Source: Candidatus Omnitrophota bacterium (lineage in GTDB: Bacteria; Omnitrophota; Gorgyraeia; Velamenicoccales; Velamenicoccaceae). From it: a stretch of DNA of 64,000 nt. The position numbers and the translations under genes were made by a program. The notes below the pieces were generated by a model. That model saw only the letters and a program-made list of their open reading frames with translations. It was not told the DNA's origin and did no database searches. Shown piece by piece: positions 31,436 through 39,547 of this stretch (its first letter is position 1; every line of letters starts with the position of its first letter). The stretch spans positions 123,633-187,632 of the forward strand of contig DMEU01000004.1 of assembly GCA_003451585.1 (NCBI GenBank). The letters are read 5' to 3'.

Positions 31436-32926
31436 ATGATGAAGATCTTATTTTTACAGCCGCCGTTAGGCGCATGGGCCACTTGGGGGACACATAGGGC
31501 GATAAATATCGGCCACGCGCAATTGGCGGGATATTTAAGGGAGCATAACCCCGGCGTAGAGTTGCAGGCCCTAGACTGCCGAGCATTGGGCTTAAATGAT
31601 GCGCAGATGATCGAAAAGGTCGGAGAGATCAACCCGGATGTGGTCTATGTAGGGGACATCCTGCACACGACGGGTGGGCTGGCGGTCGTCTTTATCTACA
31701 ATGAGGCCGCGCGCAAGGTCAAGGAGCGCTATCCCCGCATTACAACTGTGGTTGGAGGCATCTTCTACGCCTCTGCATCGGAGTTCACGTTACAGGAAAA
31801 CCCTTTGATAGATTTCTGTATAGCCGGTGAGTGTGAGGTCACTTTAAGCGAGTTCGTCAGGGAATTGTCAAAGAGCCGCCCTGACTTCGTATCCGTTAAG
31901 GGCATTGCCCGCCGCGAGAACGGCAAAGTTGTCCTGAATGCATATCGCCCGCTTATTACCGACTTAGACAGTTTGCCCATGCCGGCATACGACCTGTTCC
32001 CGATGGACAAATATGTCGGGCATACTTACTGGAAGAATTATTCAGAGACCTGGAATTCCAGGGGCTGTCCTGCTGCCTGCACCTTTTGTTATGAGTGGGG
32101 CCAGTATGATCCCCGCGGGAACCAGGATTTAAAGAACTATCGATACCGCTCGGCCAAGAAGGTCGTAGATGAGATGGAGATCCTTTATAACCAGTACGGC
32201 ACAAGGGTCGTCGTCATGATGGATGATACTTATAATGTCTCCCGTAAAAGGATGGAGGAGACCATTGAAGAGTCTTTAAGCAGGAATATCCAGATGAAGT
32301 GGATGCCTTTGGGCAGGGCGCCTTATTTTATAAGAGATATCGATCTCTTCCCTGATTTGCGCCGCGCCGGTTGTTTTATGTGCCTTGTGGGGTTAGAGGT
32401 TGCCGACGATGCCGAGCTGAAAAAGATAAAAAAAGGCATTACAGTTGAACAGGTCAAGGAGACCGTGGCCAAATTGCGCGAAGCAGGGATTGCGACCGTC
32501 TTGACCTGGATGGTAGGTTTTGAGGAAGATGACGAGGAAAAAATAAAAGCCCGTTTTGCCGCGGTCGACGAGATTGACCCCGATATAATAGCGCTGCAGT
32601 TCTTAACGCCGATACCGGGCTCGCCTATCTGGGATGAGGTGGCGGCAAAGGGCCTTTTAAAAATGGAAGACTTGAATAAAAAGATCCGCCAGTGGGATTT
32701 TCATCAGCCTATCCTGCCTACTAAGTATTTGACCATTCCGCAGATCGCGGACCTCGGCTCATGGGCATTTCGTGAGTTTTTTTCAAAGCCAGGCCGTCTT
32801 CAAAGAGCTATGCATAACCGTGGTTATGACCCTCTGGTAGGGGCCTGTGTCAGGGATTTTATGCAGAATGTTTCGCATTTCGCGAAAGAATCCCACGGAG
32901 CGAAGTCTTATGTGGGCAATGAGTAA
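31436..32926 (+). CDS. B12-binding-domain radical SAM enzyme 2 (BchE-like class)
   Basis: A 496-aa paralogue of the protein at 20254. The cobalamin-type Rossmann domain has VYVGDILHTTGG and VVGGIFYAS, and the cluster site is C211, C215, C218 in CPAACTFCYEW. The segments LPMPAYDLFPMDKYVGHTYW, QWDFHQPILPTKYLT and GSWAFREFFSKPGR closely match enzyme 1, so they arose by duplication and probably act on related positions of one product. It follows the amidohydrolase by 8 bases and closes the PKS operon. Cobalamin would be needed if the B12 domain is functional. Confidence 0.92.
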   Translation: MMKILFLQPPLGAWATWGTHRAINIGHAQLAGYLREHNPGVELQALDCRALGLNDAQMIEKVGEINPDVVYVGDILHTTGGLAVVFIYNEAARKVKERYPRITTVVGGIFYASASEFTLQENPLIDFCIAGECEVTLSEFVRELSKSRPDFVSVKGIARRENGKVVLNAYRPLITDLDSLPMPAYDLFPMDKYVGHTYWKNYSETWNSRGCPAACTFCYEWGQYDPRGNQDLKNYRYRSAKKVVDEMEILYNQYGTRVVVMMDDTYNVSRKRMEETIEESLSRNIQMKWMPLGRAPYFIRDIDLFPDLRRAGCFMCLVGLEVADDAELKKIKKGITVEQVKETVAKLREAGIATVLTWMVGFEEDDEEKIKARFAAVDEIDPDIIALQFLTPIPGSPIWDEVAAKGLLKMEDLNKKIRQWDFHQPILPTKYLTIPQIADLGSWAFREFFSKPGRLQRAMHNRGYDPLVGACVRDFMQNVSHFAKESHGAKSYVGNE

Positions 32927-32947
32927 GATCAGTGGTTAGACACCGGC

Positions 32948-34087
32948 ATGTTCATAATCCAAGAAGTTCCTTCTCAGTTAAAGGCTAAGCGCCAGGTACT
33001 TGCTTTAGGTACCGATACACGCCAGAGGATTTCTTGGTCGCTTCAGGGCCGCCTGTATTCGCTTTCTCCCAAGCAGGAGTATACTGATCTTAAAGATTTT
33101 TATTTAGAGGCCTGCGGTTTTATCAAGCGGAAGTTCAGGCTTACCCCTGCGGCAATAACATTTGATCCGCACCCTTATTTTACCTGCAGTAAAGAGGCGG
33201 ATAGCGTCAGGCGCGTTTATTTTCCGCGTGCGAAACTCTTTCCTGTGTTCCATCATGAAGCTCATGCTGCCGGTTTCGGAATAGAAGCAGGCGTGGGGAA
33301 AAGATTTATCGGCTTGGCCTTTGACGGGACGGGTTTTGGCCGCGATGGCAATATATGGGGAGCTGAATTTTTTATATATTCGGGCCGTTGTTTTAAAAGG
33401 GCCGCGCACTTTGATTATCTGGCTTTGCCCGGCAGTGAGGCCGCTATCCGTCAGCCCTGGCGCGTAGCCTTTGCCGCCCTCTATAAAATTTATGGTACAA
33501 GGCTGTTTGATATGCGGCTCAATTTTTTGAAGGGCGCAGGCAAGGGCGAGATTAAGCTGCTGGCCGCGATGCTTGATAAAGATTTTAATATAGCTTATGC
33601 TTCCAGCTGTGGCAGGCTTTTTGATGCGGCAGCTGCGATCTTGAATATCAAGACGGTAGTGGAACAGGAGGCGGAAGCGGCCGTGGCGCTGGAAAAGGCA
33701 GCATCTGTTTTTTGCGGCGAGGCCATACCATATGTTTTTGATATAAGGCACGAAAAGGGCGGGTTTTGCGTTGATTTTTCTCAGATGTTTGTAGAAATGG
33801 CCGCAGATAGCGCCTATCCAAAAAGGCAGAATTCAGCCGCAATGCGTTTTCATGCTACTATCGCTATAGCGATAGGCCGTGTCTGCCGGATCCTAAGGGA
33901 TAAATACGCGGTAAATACGGCCTATGCGAGCGGCGGCGTATTTATGAATAATATTTTGACGCACAGTGTCAAACGTATCCTGGAAAAAGACGGTTTTGAG
34001 GCCATTATGGCAAAAAGGCCGGCTACTACCGACTATGGTATTTCACAGGGGCAGATAGCCGCGGTCGAGATGATGAAATTACATTAA
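32948..34087 (+). CDS. hypF: Half-length HypF: Kae1-like carbamoyltransferase domain only
   Basis: HypF makes the CN ligands of the NiFe site from carbamoyl phosphate. This 379-aa protein has only the C-terminal Kae1-like domain: VLALGTDTRQ, the metal motif FHHEAHAAG, FDGTGFGRDGNIWGAEFF, SSCGRLFDAAAAIL and a final TTDYGISQGQIAA. Full HypF is about 750 aa and starts with acylphosphatase, zinc-finger and YrdC domains, all missing here; no remnant is seen upstream, where the PKS operon ends. The N-terminal activities may be encoded elsewhere. It opens the hydrogenase maturation genes. Confidence 0.85.
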   Translation: MFIIQEVPSQLKAKRQVLALGTDTRQRISWSLQGRLYSLSPKQEYTDLKDFYLEACGFIKRKFRLTPAAITFDPHPYFTCSKEADSVRRVYFPRAKLFPVFHHEAHAAGFGIEAGVGKRFIGLAFDGTGFGRDGNIWGAEFFIYSGRCFKRAAHFDYLALPGSEAAIRQPWRVAFAALYKIYGTRLFDMRLNFLKGAGKGEIKLLAAMLDKDFNIAYASSCGRLFDAAAAILNIKTVVEQEAEAAVALEKAASVFCGEAIPYVFDIRHEKGGFCVDFSQMFVEMAADSAYPKRQNSAAMRFHATIAIAIGRVCRILRDKYAVNTAYASGGVFMNNILTHSVKRILEKDGFEAIMAKRPATTDYGISQGQIAAVEMMKLH

Positions 34088-34093
34088 GGAATG

Positions 34094-34122
34094 TCCCGCC
34101 TCGCAGGATATGCTCGGCGGGA
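34094..34122 (+). terminator. Symmetric hairpin after hypF (possible attenuator)
   Basis: TCCCGCC-tc-GCA-ggata-TGC-tc-GGCGGGA forms a 10-bp stem with one symmetric internal loop. It starts 6 bases after the hypF stop. Only a short T-run follows, so termination may be weak or the hairpin may protect mRNA ends. Confidence 0.45.
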
Positions 34123-34132
34123 TTTAGCTGGA

Positions 34133-34152
34133 TGTTCGGCAAAGGCCGGACA
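34133..34152 (+). promoter_or_regulatory. Second hairpin before hypC
   Basis: TGTTCGGC pairs with GCCGGACA (one G-U) around an AAAG loop. It ends 5 bases before the GAGG ribosome site of hypC and could affect translation of hypC. Confidence 0.35.
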
Positions 34153-34166
34153 AATAGAGGTGCTCA

Positions 34167-34397
34167 ATGTGCTTAGCGTATCCGATGAAGATAGATGGGA
34201 TTAAAGATGATATGGCCGATGTGTCTGTAGGCCATATCAAAAGCCGTGTCAGCGTCCGTCTCATAGAGAGGGCAAAAAAGGGCGATTATGTGCTCGTCCA
34301 CGCCGGCATCGCGATAGAAAAGATCAATAAAGCAAAGGCGATCGAGATCCTGACGCTCATAACAGAATTAGGCCAGAAAATGGACGAAGGCATTTAA
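34167..34397 (+). CDS. hypC: Hydrogenase maturation chaperone HypC
   Basis: A 76-aa HypC/HupF. The essential Cys2 follows the initiator (MCLAYPMKI), and the conserved VHAGIAIEKI lies near residue 45. HypC carries the Fe(CN)2CO unit together with HypD and delivers it to the large subunit precursor. It is followed by hypD, its binding partner. Confidence 0.96.
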   Translation: MCLAYPMKIDGIKDDMADVSVGHIKSRVSVRLIERAKKGDYVLVHAGIAIEKINKAKAIEILTLITELGQKMDEGI

Positions 34398-34436
34398 ACG
34401 ATCAAACAGTAATTTTTGAAGTGCTCATCAAATATA

Positions 34437-35525
34437 ATGAAATATGTAGACGAATATAGGGATGTAAATAAGGTAAAGAAGCTGGCTGATATGATAAATA
34501 GCCAGGTAAGGCGGCCGGTCTATAAGATCATGGAGGTCTGCGGTACCCATACCGCCTCCATACATAAATTCGGCTTAAAGAGCCTTTTGTCAAAAAAGAT
34601 CGAGCTGATCTCCGGCCCGGGCTGCCCTGTGTGCGTGACCAGCGACGGATATCTGAAGAACTCCCTTAAACTTGCAAAAAACAGGAATATCATTGTAGCG
34701 ACATATCCGGATATGCTCAGGGTCCCGGTAGAAGGCGGGTCATTGGAGGCCGCGCGTTCTGAGGGGGCCGATGTCCGCGGTGTGAATTCGGCGCTTGAGG
34801 CCTTGGACTTGGCTGTCCGCTCTGCAAAAAGAGAAGTTGTCTTTTTGGGCGTAGGCTTTGAGACGACAGCGCCAGGCACGGCAATCGCTTTAGAGGCGGC
34901 AAAGAAGGATAAGATACGGAATTTCAGTGTATATTCCGCGCATAAGACCATCCCTGAGGCCTTGATAGCTTTAGGCCGCGATAAAGGCCTGGCCTTGGAC
35001 GGATTCCTGCTGCCAGGCCATGTGAGCGCTATTATAGGTATGGAAGGCTATCGCTCAGTTGCAAAAAAAGTCGGGTTAGCGTCTGTGATCGCCGGGTTTG
35101 AGCCCGTAGACATACTCTTGGCCATATTAAAAATAGTCAAGGCGGCCAATGTTGGGGCCACGATATTAGAAAATGAATACACGCGCATTGTTACAAAAAG
35201 CGGGAATAAACAGGCCCAGAGGCTTTTAAAAAAGGTATTTATTCAGACGGACAGCATCTGGAGGGGGTTGGGCGTTATATCCGGCACCGGATTAAGCATA
35301 AGAGGGGCGTTTGGCGGTTTTGACGCCAACAAGAAGTTTGAGCTGCCCAAGGAAAAAGTCGATAAAGCCTTAGCCGGCGGGTGCCTGTGCGCAGAAGTGC
35401 TAAAGGGCAGGATAACGCCGCAGCAGTGCCCGCTTTTTGCAAAAAGGTGCACGCCGCTTTCGCCTAAAGGCCCGTGCATGGTGTCGCGCGAAGGCACATG
35501 CCGCGCGTATTTTGAATTTAGGTAA
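34437..35525 (+). CDS. hypD: Hydrogenase maturation protein HypD
   Basis: HypD is the 4Fe-4S protein on which the Fe(CN)2CO centre is assembled. Motifs: MEVCGTHTASIHKFGL, SGPGCPVCVT, VGFETTAPGTA, LDGFLLPGHVSAIIG and the C-terminal cluster region with CLCAEVLKG, CPLFAKRC and a final CxxSREGTC. I chose the ATG at 34437 (362 aa), where the protein starts MKYVDEYRD; a TTG at 34416 would add 7 residues. The ribosome site is weak in both cases. Confidence 0.96.
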   Translation: MKYVDEYRDVNKVKKLADMINSQVRRPVYKIMEVCGTHTASIHKFGLKSLLSKKIELISGPGCPVCVTSDGYLKNSLKLAKNRNIIVATYPDMLRVPVEGGSLEAARSEGADVRGVNSALEALDLAVRSAKREVVFLGVGFETTAPGTAIALEAAKKDKIRNFSVYSAHKTIPEALIALGRDKGLALDGFLLPGHVSAIIGMEGYRSVAKKVGLASVIAGFEPVDILLAILKIVKAANVGATILENEYTRIVTKSGNKQAQRLLKKVFIQTDSIWRGLGVISGTGLSIRGAFGGFDANKKFELPKEKVDKALAGGCLCAEVLKGRITPQQCPLFAKRCTPLSPKGPCMVSREGTCRAYFEFR

Positions 35526-35547
35526 GATGCATTGTTGGCTACTGATA

Positions 35548-35604
35548 GCGAGTTTCGTAGGCAATGGGTGCCGAAGTGGCAGGACCCATTGCCATTTGCG
35601 AGGC
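35548..35604 (+). repeat. Conserved hairpin motif, copy 1 (before hypE)
   Basis: GGCAATGGGT (35560-35569) pairs perfectly with ACCCATTGCC (35584-35593), with an inner GCC-GAAGT-GGC stem-loop. The stretch from GCGAG to TTTGCGAGGC is shared with 45513-45566, including the core GGGTGCCGAAGTGGCAGG. It ends 14 bases before the hypE start, which lacks a ribosome site of its own. Confidence 0.65.
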
Positions 35605-35617
35605 ATGAAAGTACGAT

Positions 35618-36616
35618 ATGAATAGAATAACTTTGTCTTACGGCGGCGGGGGGAGCCTGACGCACAAGCTCATTACCGAGCTATTTGCCAAGGCCTTCAA
35701 GAATGAATATTTAGATGAGCTCGACGACAGCGCCGTATTCGGCCTGGATCGCGGCAAATATGCTTATACGACAGATAGTTATGTGGTCGACCCCATATTT
35801 TTCCCCGGAGGCGATATAGGCAAGCTTGCCGTTTGTGGTACGGTCAATGACCTGGCTTCATGCGGTGCCGAGCCGAAATTCCTTACAGCAGGATTTATCT
35901 TAGAAGAAGGCCTGCCTTTTGATACTTTGGAAAAGATAGTGGCCTCGATGGGTAAAGAGGCCAGGGCACAAAACGTCAAGATAGTAGCCGGCGACACAAA
36001 AGTCGTCCCAAAGGGCAAGGCCGATAAGGTCTTTATCAACACATCCGGCCTGGGTGTCGTAAAAAAACGCCTGAAGGCAGAGAGTGTCAGGCCTGGCGAC
36101 AAGATCCTGATCAACGGCCCTATCGCCCAGCACGGCCTGAGCATACTGCTTTCCCGGGAAAGCTTCGGTTTCGGGTCTTCTATAAAAAGTGATTGCAATT
36201 CTCTCTGGCCTATTGTAGAATTATTGCTTTCCGCGGGCCTTGATATTCGTTTTATGCGCGATGCAACGCGGGGCGGGATATCCGCTGTTGCTAATGAAGT
36301 GGCGCAAAAGAGCGGTTATTCTCTGAGATTGTTCGAAAAGTCGATCCCGATAGAGCCTCAAGTCAGGCATTTGTGCGAGATCCTGGGCTTAGAACCGTTG
36401 GACATAGCCAATGAAGGCAAGATGCTTTTTTTTGTCAGCGGTCGCGATACGGACAGGGCGCTTGAGGTCCTTAAAAAACATCCTTTAGGGAAAAAAGCAT
36501 CAGTCATCGGCGTTGTGGCCGAAGACAAAAAGGCCAGGGTTTTACTTAAAACCGGTGTAGGCGGTGAAAAGGTGCTGGGTTTTCCGGTGCAGGAGCCTAT
36601 ACCAAGGATCTGTTGA
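35618..36616 (+). CDS. hypE: Hydrogenase maturation protein HypE
   Basis: HypE dehydrates the thiocarboxamide on its own C-terminal Cys to thiocyanate, the source of CN ligands. The 332-aa protein has YGGGGSLTHKLI, the ATP-binding GDIGKLAVCGTVNDLA, and ends in PRIC with the required terminal Cys. FMRDATRGGISAVANE and IANEGKMLFFV are also conserved. It follows hypD after a 92-base gap that holds a repeated hairpin motif. Confidence 0.97.
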   Translation: MNRITLSYGGGGSLTHKLITELFAKAFKNEYLDELDDSAVFGLDRGKYAYTTDSYVVDPIFFPGGDIGKLAVCGTVNDLASCGAEPKFLTAGFILEEGLPFDTLEKIVASMGKEARAQNVKIVAGDTKVVPKGKADKVFINTSGLGVVKKRLKAESVRPGDKILINGPIAQHGLSILLSRESFGFGSSIKSDCNSLWPIVELLLSAGLDIRFMRDATRGGISAVANEVAQKSGYSLRLFEKSIPIEPQVRHLCEILGLEPLDIANEGKMLFFVSGRDTDRALEVLKKHPLGKKASVIGVVAEDKKARVLLKTGVGGEKVLGFPVQEPIPRIC

Positions 36617-36617
36617 T

Positions 36618-36878
36618 ATGCACGAGACATCATTGATCAAAGATATGCTGGCTACTGTACGCCAGATGCGAGAAGAGAAAAAGGATTCGCCGGTAAAAAA
36701 GGTCACGGTAGAGCTTTCGGAATTCGGTTCTATGGATGAGGAACATTTTCGTTTCCATTTCGACGAGGAGACCAGGGGTACAGAGCTGCAGGGCCTTGGT
36801 CTGGAAATAAAAAAAGTTCCCATCGGGGCAGACGCAAAATTAGTCAGTATCACGTTTGGCGGACAGGAGACAATATGA
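36618..36878 (+). CDS. HypA-like protein lacking the zinc site
   Basis: An 86-aa protein between hypE and hydB that starts MHETSLIKDM, with the His2 that binds nickel in HypA, and continues in HypA-like alpha/beta order (VKKVTVELSEFGSMDEEHFRFHF, cited in part). HypA normally has 113-120 aa and two CxxC pairs that form a zinc site; this protein has no Cys at all. It may still be a nickel-delivery or scaffold subunit. Its end overlaps the hydB start as ATGA. An earlier in-frame start at 36564 would lie inside hypE and is not credible. Confidence 0.75.
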   Translation: MHETSLIKDMLATVRQMREEKKDSPVKKVTVELSEFGSMDEEHFRFHFDEETRGTELQGLGLEIKKVPIGADAKLVSITFGGQETI

Positions 36879-37912
36879 AATATGCAGTTATCGATAAGGG
36901 CGAATTAGGCCGCTGGTTTGATTCGCTGAAAGAAAAGGGCAAGATCTACGGGCCGAAAAAGAAAGAGAATGCTTTTGTATTCAGGCAGGTAAAAGAGTTC
37001 GAGGAGATGTCGCTGTTGTATACCCCGACTATCCTGCCACCCAAAAAGTACTATTTCCCGCAAAAAGAATTTTTGTTCAAGTTCAAGATCGACCCGTTCT
37101 CTACGGGCAAGGCCATTAAAGAGTTCGAGGAGTTCATACTTTTCGGCGTGCATACCTGTGATATTGCCGGCATCCAGTGCATGGACGTTGTTTTTAATGA
37201 AAAGCCGGCCGATCCGAATTACCTCAATAGAAAAGAAAAGATGACCATAATCGGCATCGAGTGCATGGATTATTGCGACAAATACGCCTCGTGCGCCGCG
37301 GTCGGCACCCACGTTTACAAAGGCGGTTACGATATCATGCTCACCGATATCGGTGACAGCTATGCCATGCATATCAATTCCGAGAAGGGCGAAAACCTCG
37401 TAGCAGGCAAGAAATATATCCGAGAAATGACGGAAGCGGACAGGGAAAAATTCAATAAGGCATTTGAGGAAAAATTGAAGAAATTCCACAACGAGTTCGA
37501 AGGAGAGCTAAAAGAGGTGGATGAGTCGTTTGATAAGGGCTTTTCCTCGCCAGTGTGGAAGGATGTGGGCGACAGATGCGTCGGCTGCACCAATTGCACC
37601 GCCGTATGCCCCACATGTTATTGTTTTGACGTCGTAGACGAGGTCTCCCTTAACTTGAACGACGGCAGCAGGTACCGCGTCTGGAATTACTGCCAGATGG
37701 ATGATTTCGCAAAAGTCGCCACAGGAGAGGATTTCCGGCAAGGCAGGGACGCAAGGCAGAGGCACCGTTATTTCAGAAAATTTAAATACTCGGTCCAAAA
37801 ATACAACAAGTACTTCTGCACAGGATGCGGACGCTGCACACGTACATGTATGGCCAAGATAAGCCTTGTTGAGACAGTCAATTCTCTTTTAGCCGAGAGG
37901 AGGGGAAAATGA
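36875..37912 (+). CDS. hydB: Group 3b NiFe hydrogenase iron-sulfur subunit HydB
   Basis: A 345-aa subunit of the bifunctional hydrogenase/sulfhydrogenase. The first ~220 residues form the HydB-type N-terminal domain with FGVHTCDIAGIQ and CMDYCDKYASCA. Two 4Fe-4S ferredoxin motifs follow, CVGCTNCTAVCPTC and CTGCGRCTRTCMAK. It passes electrons between the diaphorase subunit HydG and the small subunit HydD. The order B-G-D-A matches group 3b operons. Confidence 0.9.
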   Translation: MKYAVIDKGELGRWFDSLKEKGKIYGPKKKENAFVFRQVKEFEEMSLLYTPTILPPKKYYFPQKEFLFKFKIDPFSTGKAIKEFEEFILFGVHTCDIAGIQCMDVVFNEKPADPNYLNRKEKMTIIGIECMDYCDKYASCAAVGTHVYKGGYDIMLTDIGDSYAMHINSEKGENLVAGKKYIREMTEADREKFNKAFEEKLKKFHNEFEGELKEVDESFDKGFSSPVWKDVGDRCVGCTNCTAVCPTCYCFDVVDEVSLNLNDGSRYRVWNYCQMDDFAKVATGEDFRQGRDARQRHRYFRKFKYSVQKYNKYFCTGCGRCTRTCMAKISLVETVNSLLAERRGK

Positions 37913-38796
37913 ACCATACAGACCAGGCATTCCAGGAAATATTGAAGACGTCCCCTTATAAGCCCATGAAGGCCAAGGTGGTCCGTGCTCATAAATATAC
38001 CGAGCACGAGAAGTTCTTTAGAATAGAGCTCGACGGTAAAAAAGAGCTGGGCCACGCGCCCGGCCAGTTCGTCCAGGTGTCTTTGTTCGGACAGGGGGAA
38101 GCTCCTATTTCCATATGTTCTTCACCGACGCAGAAAGGGTCTTTCGACCTGACCGTGCGCCGAATACCGGGTGGAGTGATGACCCCTGCGATACACGCCT
38201 TAGAGGCCGGTAGCGTGTTAGGTATACGCGGGCCTTTTGGCAATGCCTTTCCTTTAGATAAAATGCACGGCAACAATATACTTATAGTCGCAGGCGGGCT
38301 GGGTATAGTACCCTTGCGGTCCCTTATCAATTATATTTTAGATAAGAGAAAAGACTTTGGTGAGGTGCAGATACTTTTAGGATGCAAGACGCCGAAAGAT
38401 ATGCTTTTCGGAGACGAAGTGGCGCAGTGGCAGAAGAGGGCGGATATCAAGTTTAATTGTACGGTCGATAAGGCCGATCCTGATTGGAAGGGCAATGTCG
38501 GTTTGATAACTAGCCTCATCCCGGGGGTCACGCTATCGCCTAAACAGACGTATGCGGTCGTAGTCGGGCCGCCTATCATGTATAAATTCGTGATCGGGGA
38601 ACTTTTGAAAAAAGGTATACCGGAACATCAGATCGTCGTCTCTTTGGAAAGAAAGATGAAGTGCGGATTGGGTAAGTGCGGACACTGCCAGATAAGGAGT
38701 GTCTATGTGTGCCAGTGCGGCCCGGTCTTTACCTTCGAGCAGCTCAAGGAGATGGAAGGTGAGTGTCATGAAGGAGAGTGCCATGTCAAAGCCTAA
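37909..38796 (+). CDS. hydG: Group 3b hydrogenase FAD/NAD(P)-binding subunit HydG
   Basis: A 295-aa ferredoxin-NADP-reductase-like protein. The FAD region shows PISICSSPTQKGSFDLTVR, the NAD(P) region VAGGLGIVPLRSLI, and the C-terminus a 2Fe-2S site (CGLGKCGHCQIRSVYVCQCG). It exchanges hydride with NADP(H) or NAD(H) in the cytoplasm. The start overlaps the hydB stop (ATGA) and the end overlaps hydD by 14 bases. Confidence 0.93.
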   Translation: MNHTDQAFQEILKTSPYKPMKAKVVRAHKYTEHEKFFRIELDGKKELGHAPGQFVQVSLFGQGEAPISICSSPTQKGSFDLTVRRIPGGVMTPAIHALEAGSVLGIRGPFGNAFPLDKMHGNNILIVAGGLGIVPLRSLINYILDKRKDFGEVQILLGCKTPKDMLFGDEVAQWQKRADIKFNCTVDKADPDWKGNVGLITSLIPGVTLSPKQTYAVVVGPPIMYKFVIGELLKKGIPEHQIVVSLERKMKCGLGKCGHCQIRSVYVCQCGPVFTFEQLKEMEGECHEGECHVKA

Positions 38797-39547
38797 AGTC
38801 GCTTTTTTTGAATTTACGGATTGTGAAGGTTGCCAGCTGCAGGTAGCAAACCTTGGCCCAGGCCTGCTAGAGTTGACAAAATTAGTAGATATAGTGAACT
38901 TCAGGGAGATCATGAGCGAAGAAGGCCAGGAGTATGATGTGCTCGTGGTTGAAGGCAGTGTAGCTTCCAAGCATGATGAGGAACGCTTAAAGCAGGTCGC
39001 AGCGAAGGCAAAGGTCATCGTAGCGTTAGGCGCATGCGCATGCACGGCAGGCGTCAACAACCTCAAGAACTTAAAAGACCTTGCTGAGCAGAAAAAGATC
39101 GTATACGGGGATGTCGATCCTGTAAGTGACGCTATCGAGGCCAAACCCATCGATGAAGTGGTCAAGGTCGATTACTATATACATGGATGCCCCATATACG
39201 GGCCGGAGTTCTTGAAAGTCATGGAGTGCGTACTTTTAGGAAAACCTTATAAGGTCCCTGCTTATCCTGTTTGCGTCGAATGTAAACAGAATGAGAATAT
39301 TTGCGCGTATGAAAAAGGCCAGTTTTGCCTGGGGCCGGTCACACGAGCTGGCTGCAATTCCTGGTTGCCTAACCATGGCAGCGTGTGCGTGGGATGCCGC
39401 GGACTTATAGATAACCCGGCAGCCGACGCCCAGAAGGACATCCTGGAAAAATACGGCCTGACCGTTGATGGAATATTGGACAAGTTTACACTTTATTGCA
39501 ATAGTAAGAAAGAGAGAGCAAAGTATGGAAAAGAATTCAAAAAATAA
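38783..39547 (+). CDS. hydD: NiFe hydrogenase small subunit HydD
   Basis: The 254-aa small subunit of a group 3 hydrogenase. TDCEGCQLQVAN gives the first proximal-cluster Cys pair, GACACTAGVNN and IHGCPIYGPEF the others, and additional cysteines in CVECKQNENICAYEKGQFC and CNSWLPNHGSVCVGCRG bind further clusters. There is no twin-arginine signal, so the enzyme is cytoplasmic. The ATG at 38783 is chosen for its AAGGAGAG site; it lies inside the end of hydG. Confidence 0.94.
   Translation: MSKPKVAFFEFTDCEGCQLQVANLGPGLLELTKLVDIVNFREIMSEEGQEYDVLVVEGSVASKHDEERLKQVAAKAKVIVALGACACTAGVNNLKNLKDLAEQKKIVYGDVDPVSDAIEAKPIDEVVKVDYYIHGCPIYGPEFLKVMECVLLGKPYKVPAYPVCVECKQNENICAYEKGQFCLGPVTRAGCNSWLPNHGSVCVGCRGLIDNPAADAQKDILEKYGLTVDGILDKFTLYCNSKKERAKYGKEFKK

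Noticed and set aside
32948..34087. TsaD or a tobramycin-type carbamoyltransferase instead of HypF
   Set aside because: The SSCGRLFDAAAAIL and DGTGFGRDGNIWGAEFF motifs and the hypC/D/E neighbours are specific for the HypF C-terminal domain.
35570..35604. tRNA-Leu-like start (GCCGAAGTGGC)
   Set aside because: The rest folds as a simple nested hairpin; there is no anticodon arm, T-loop or acceptor partner.
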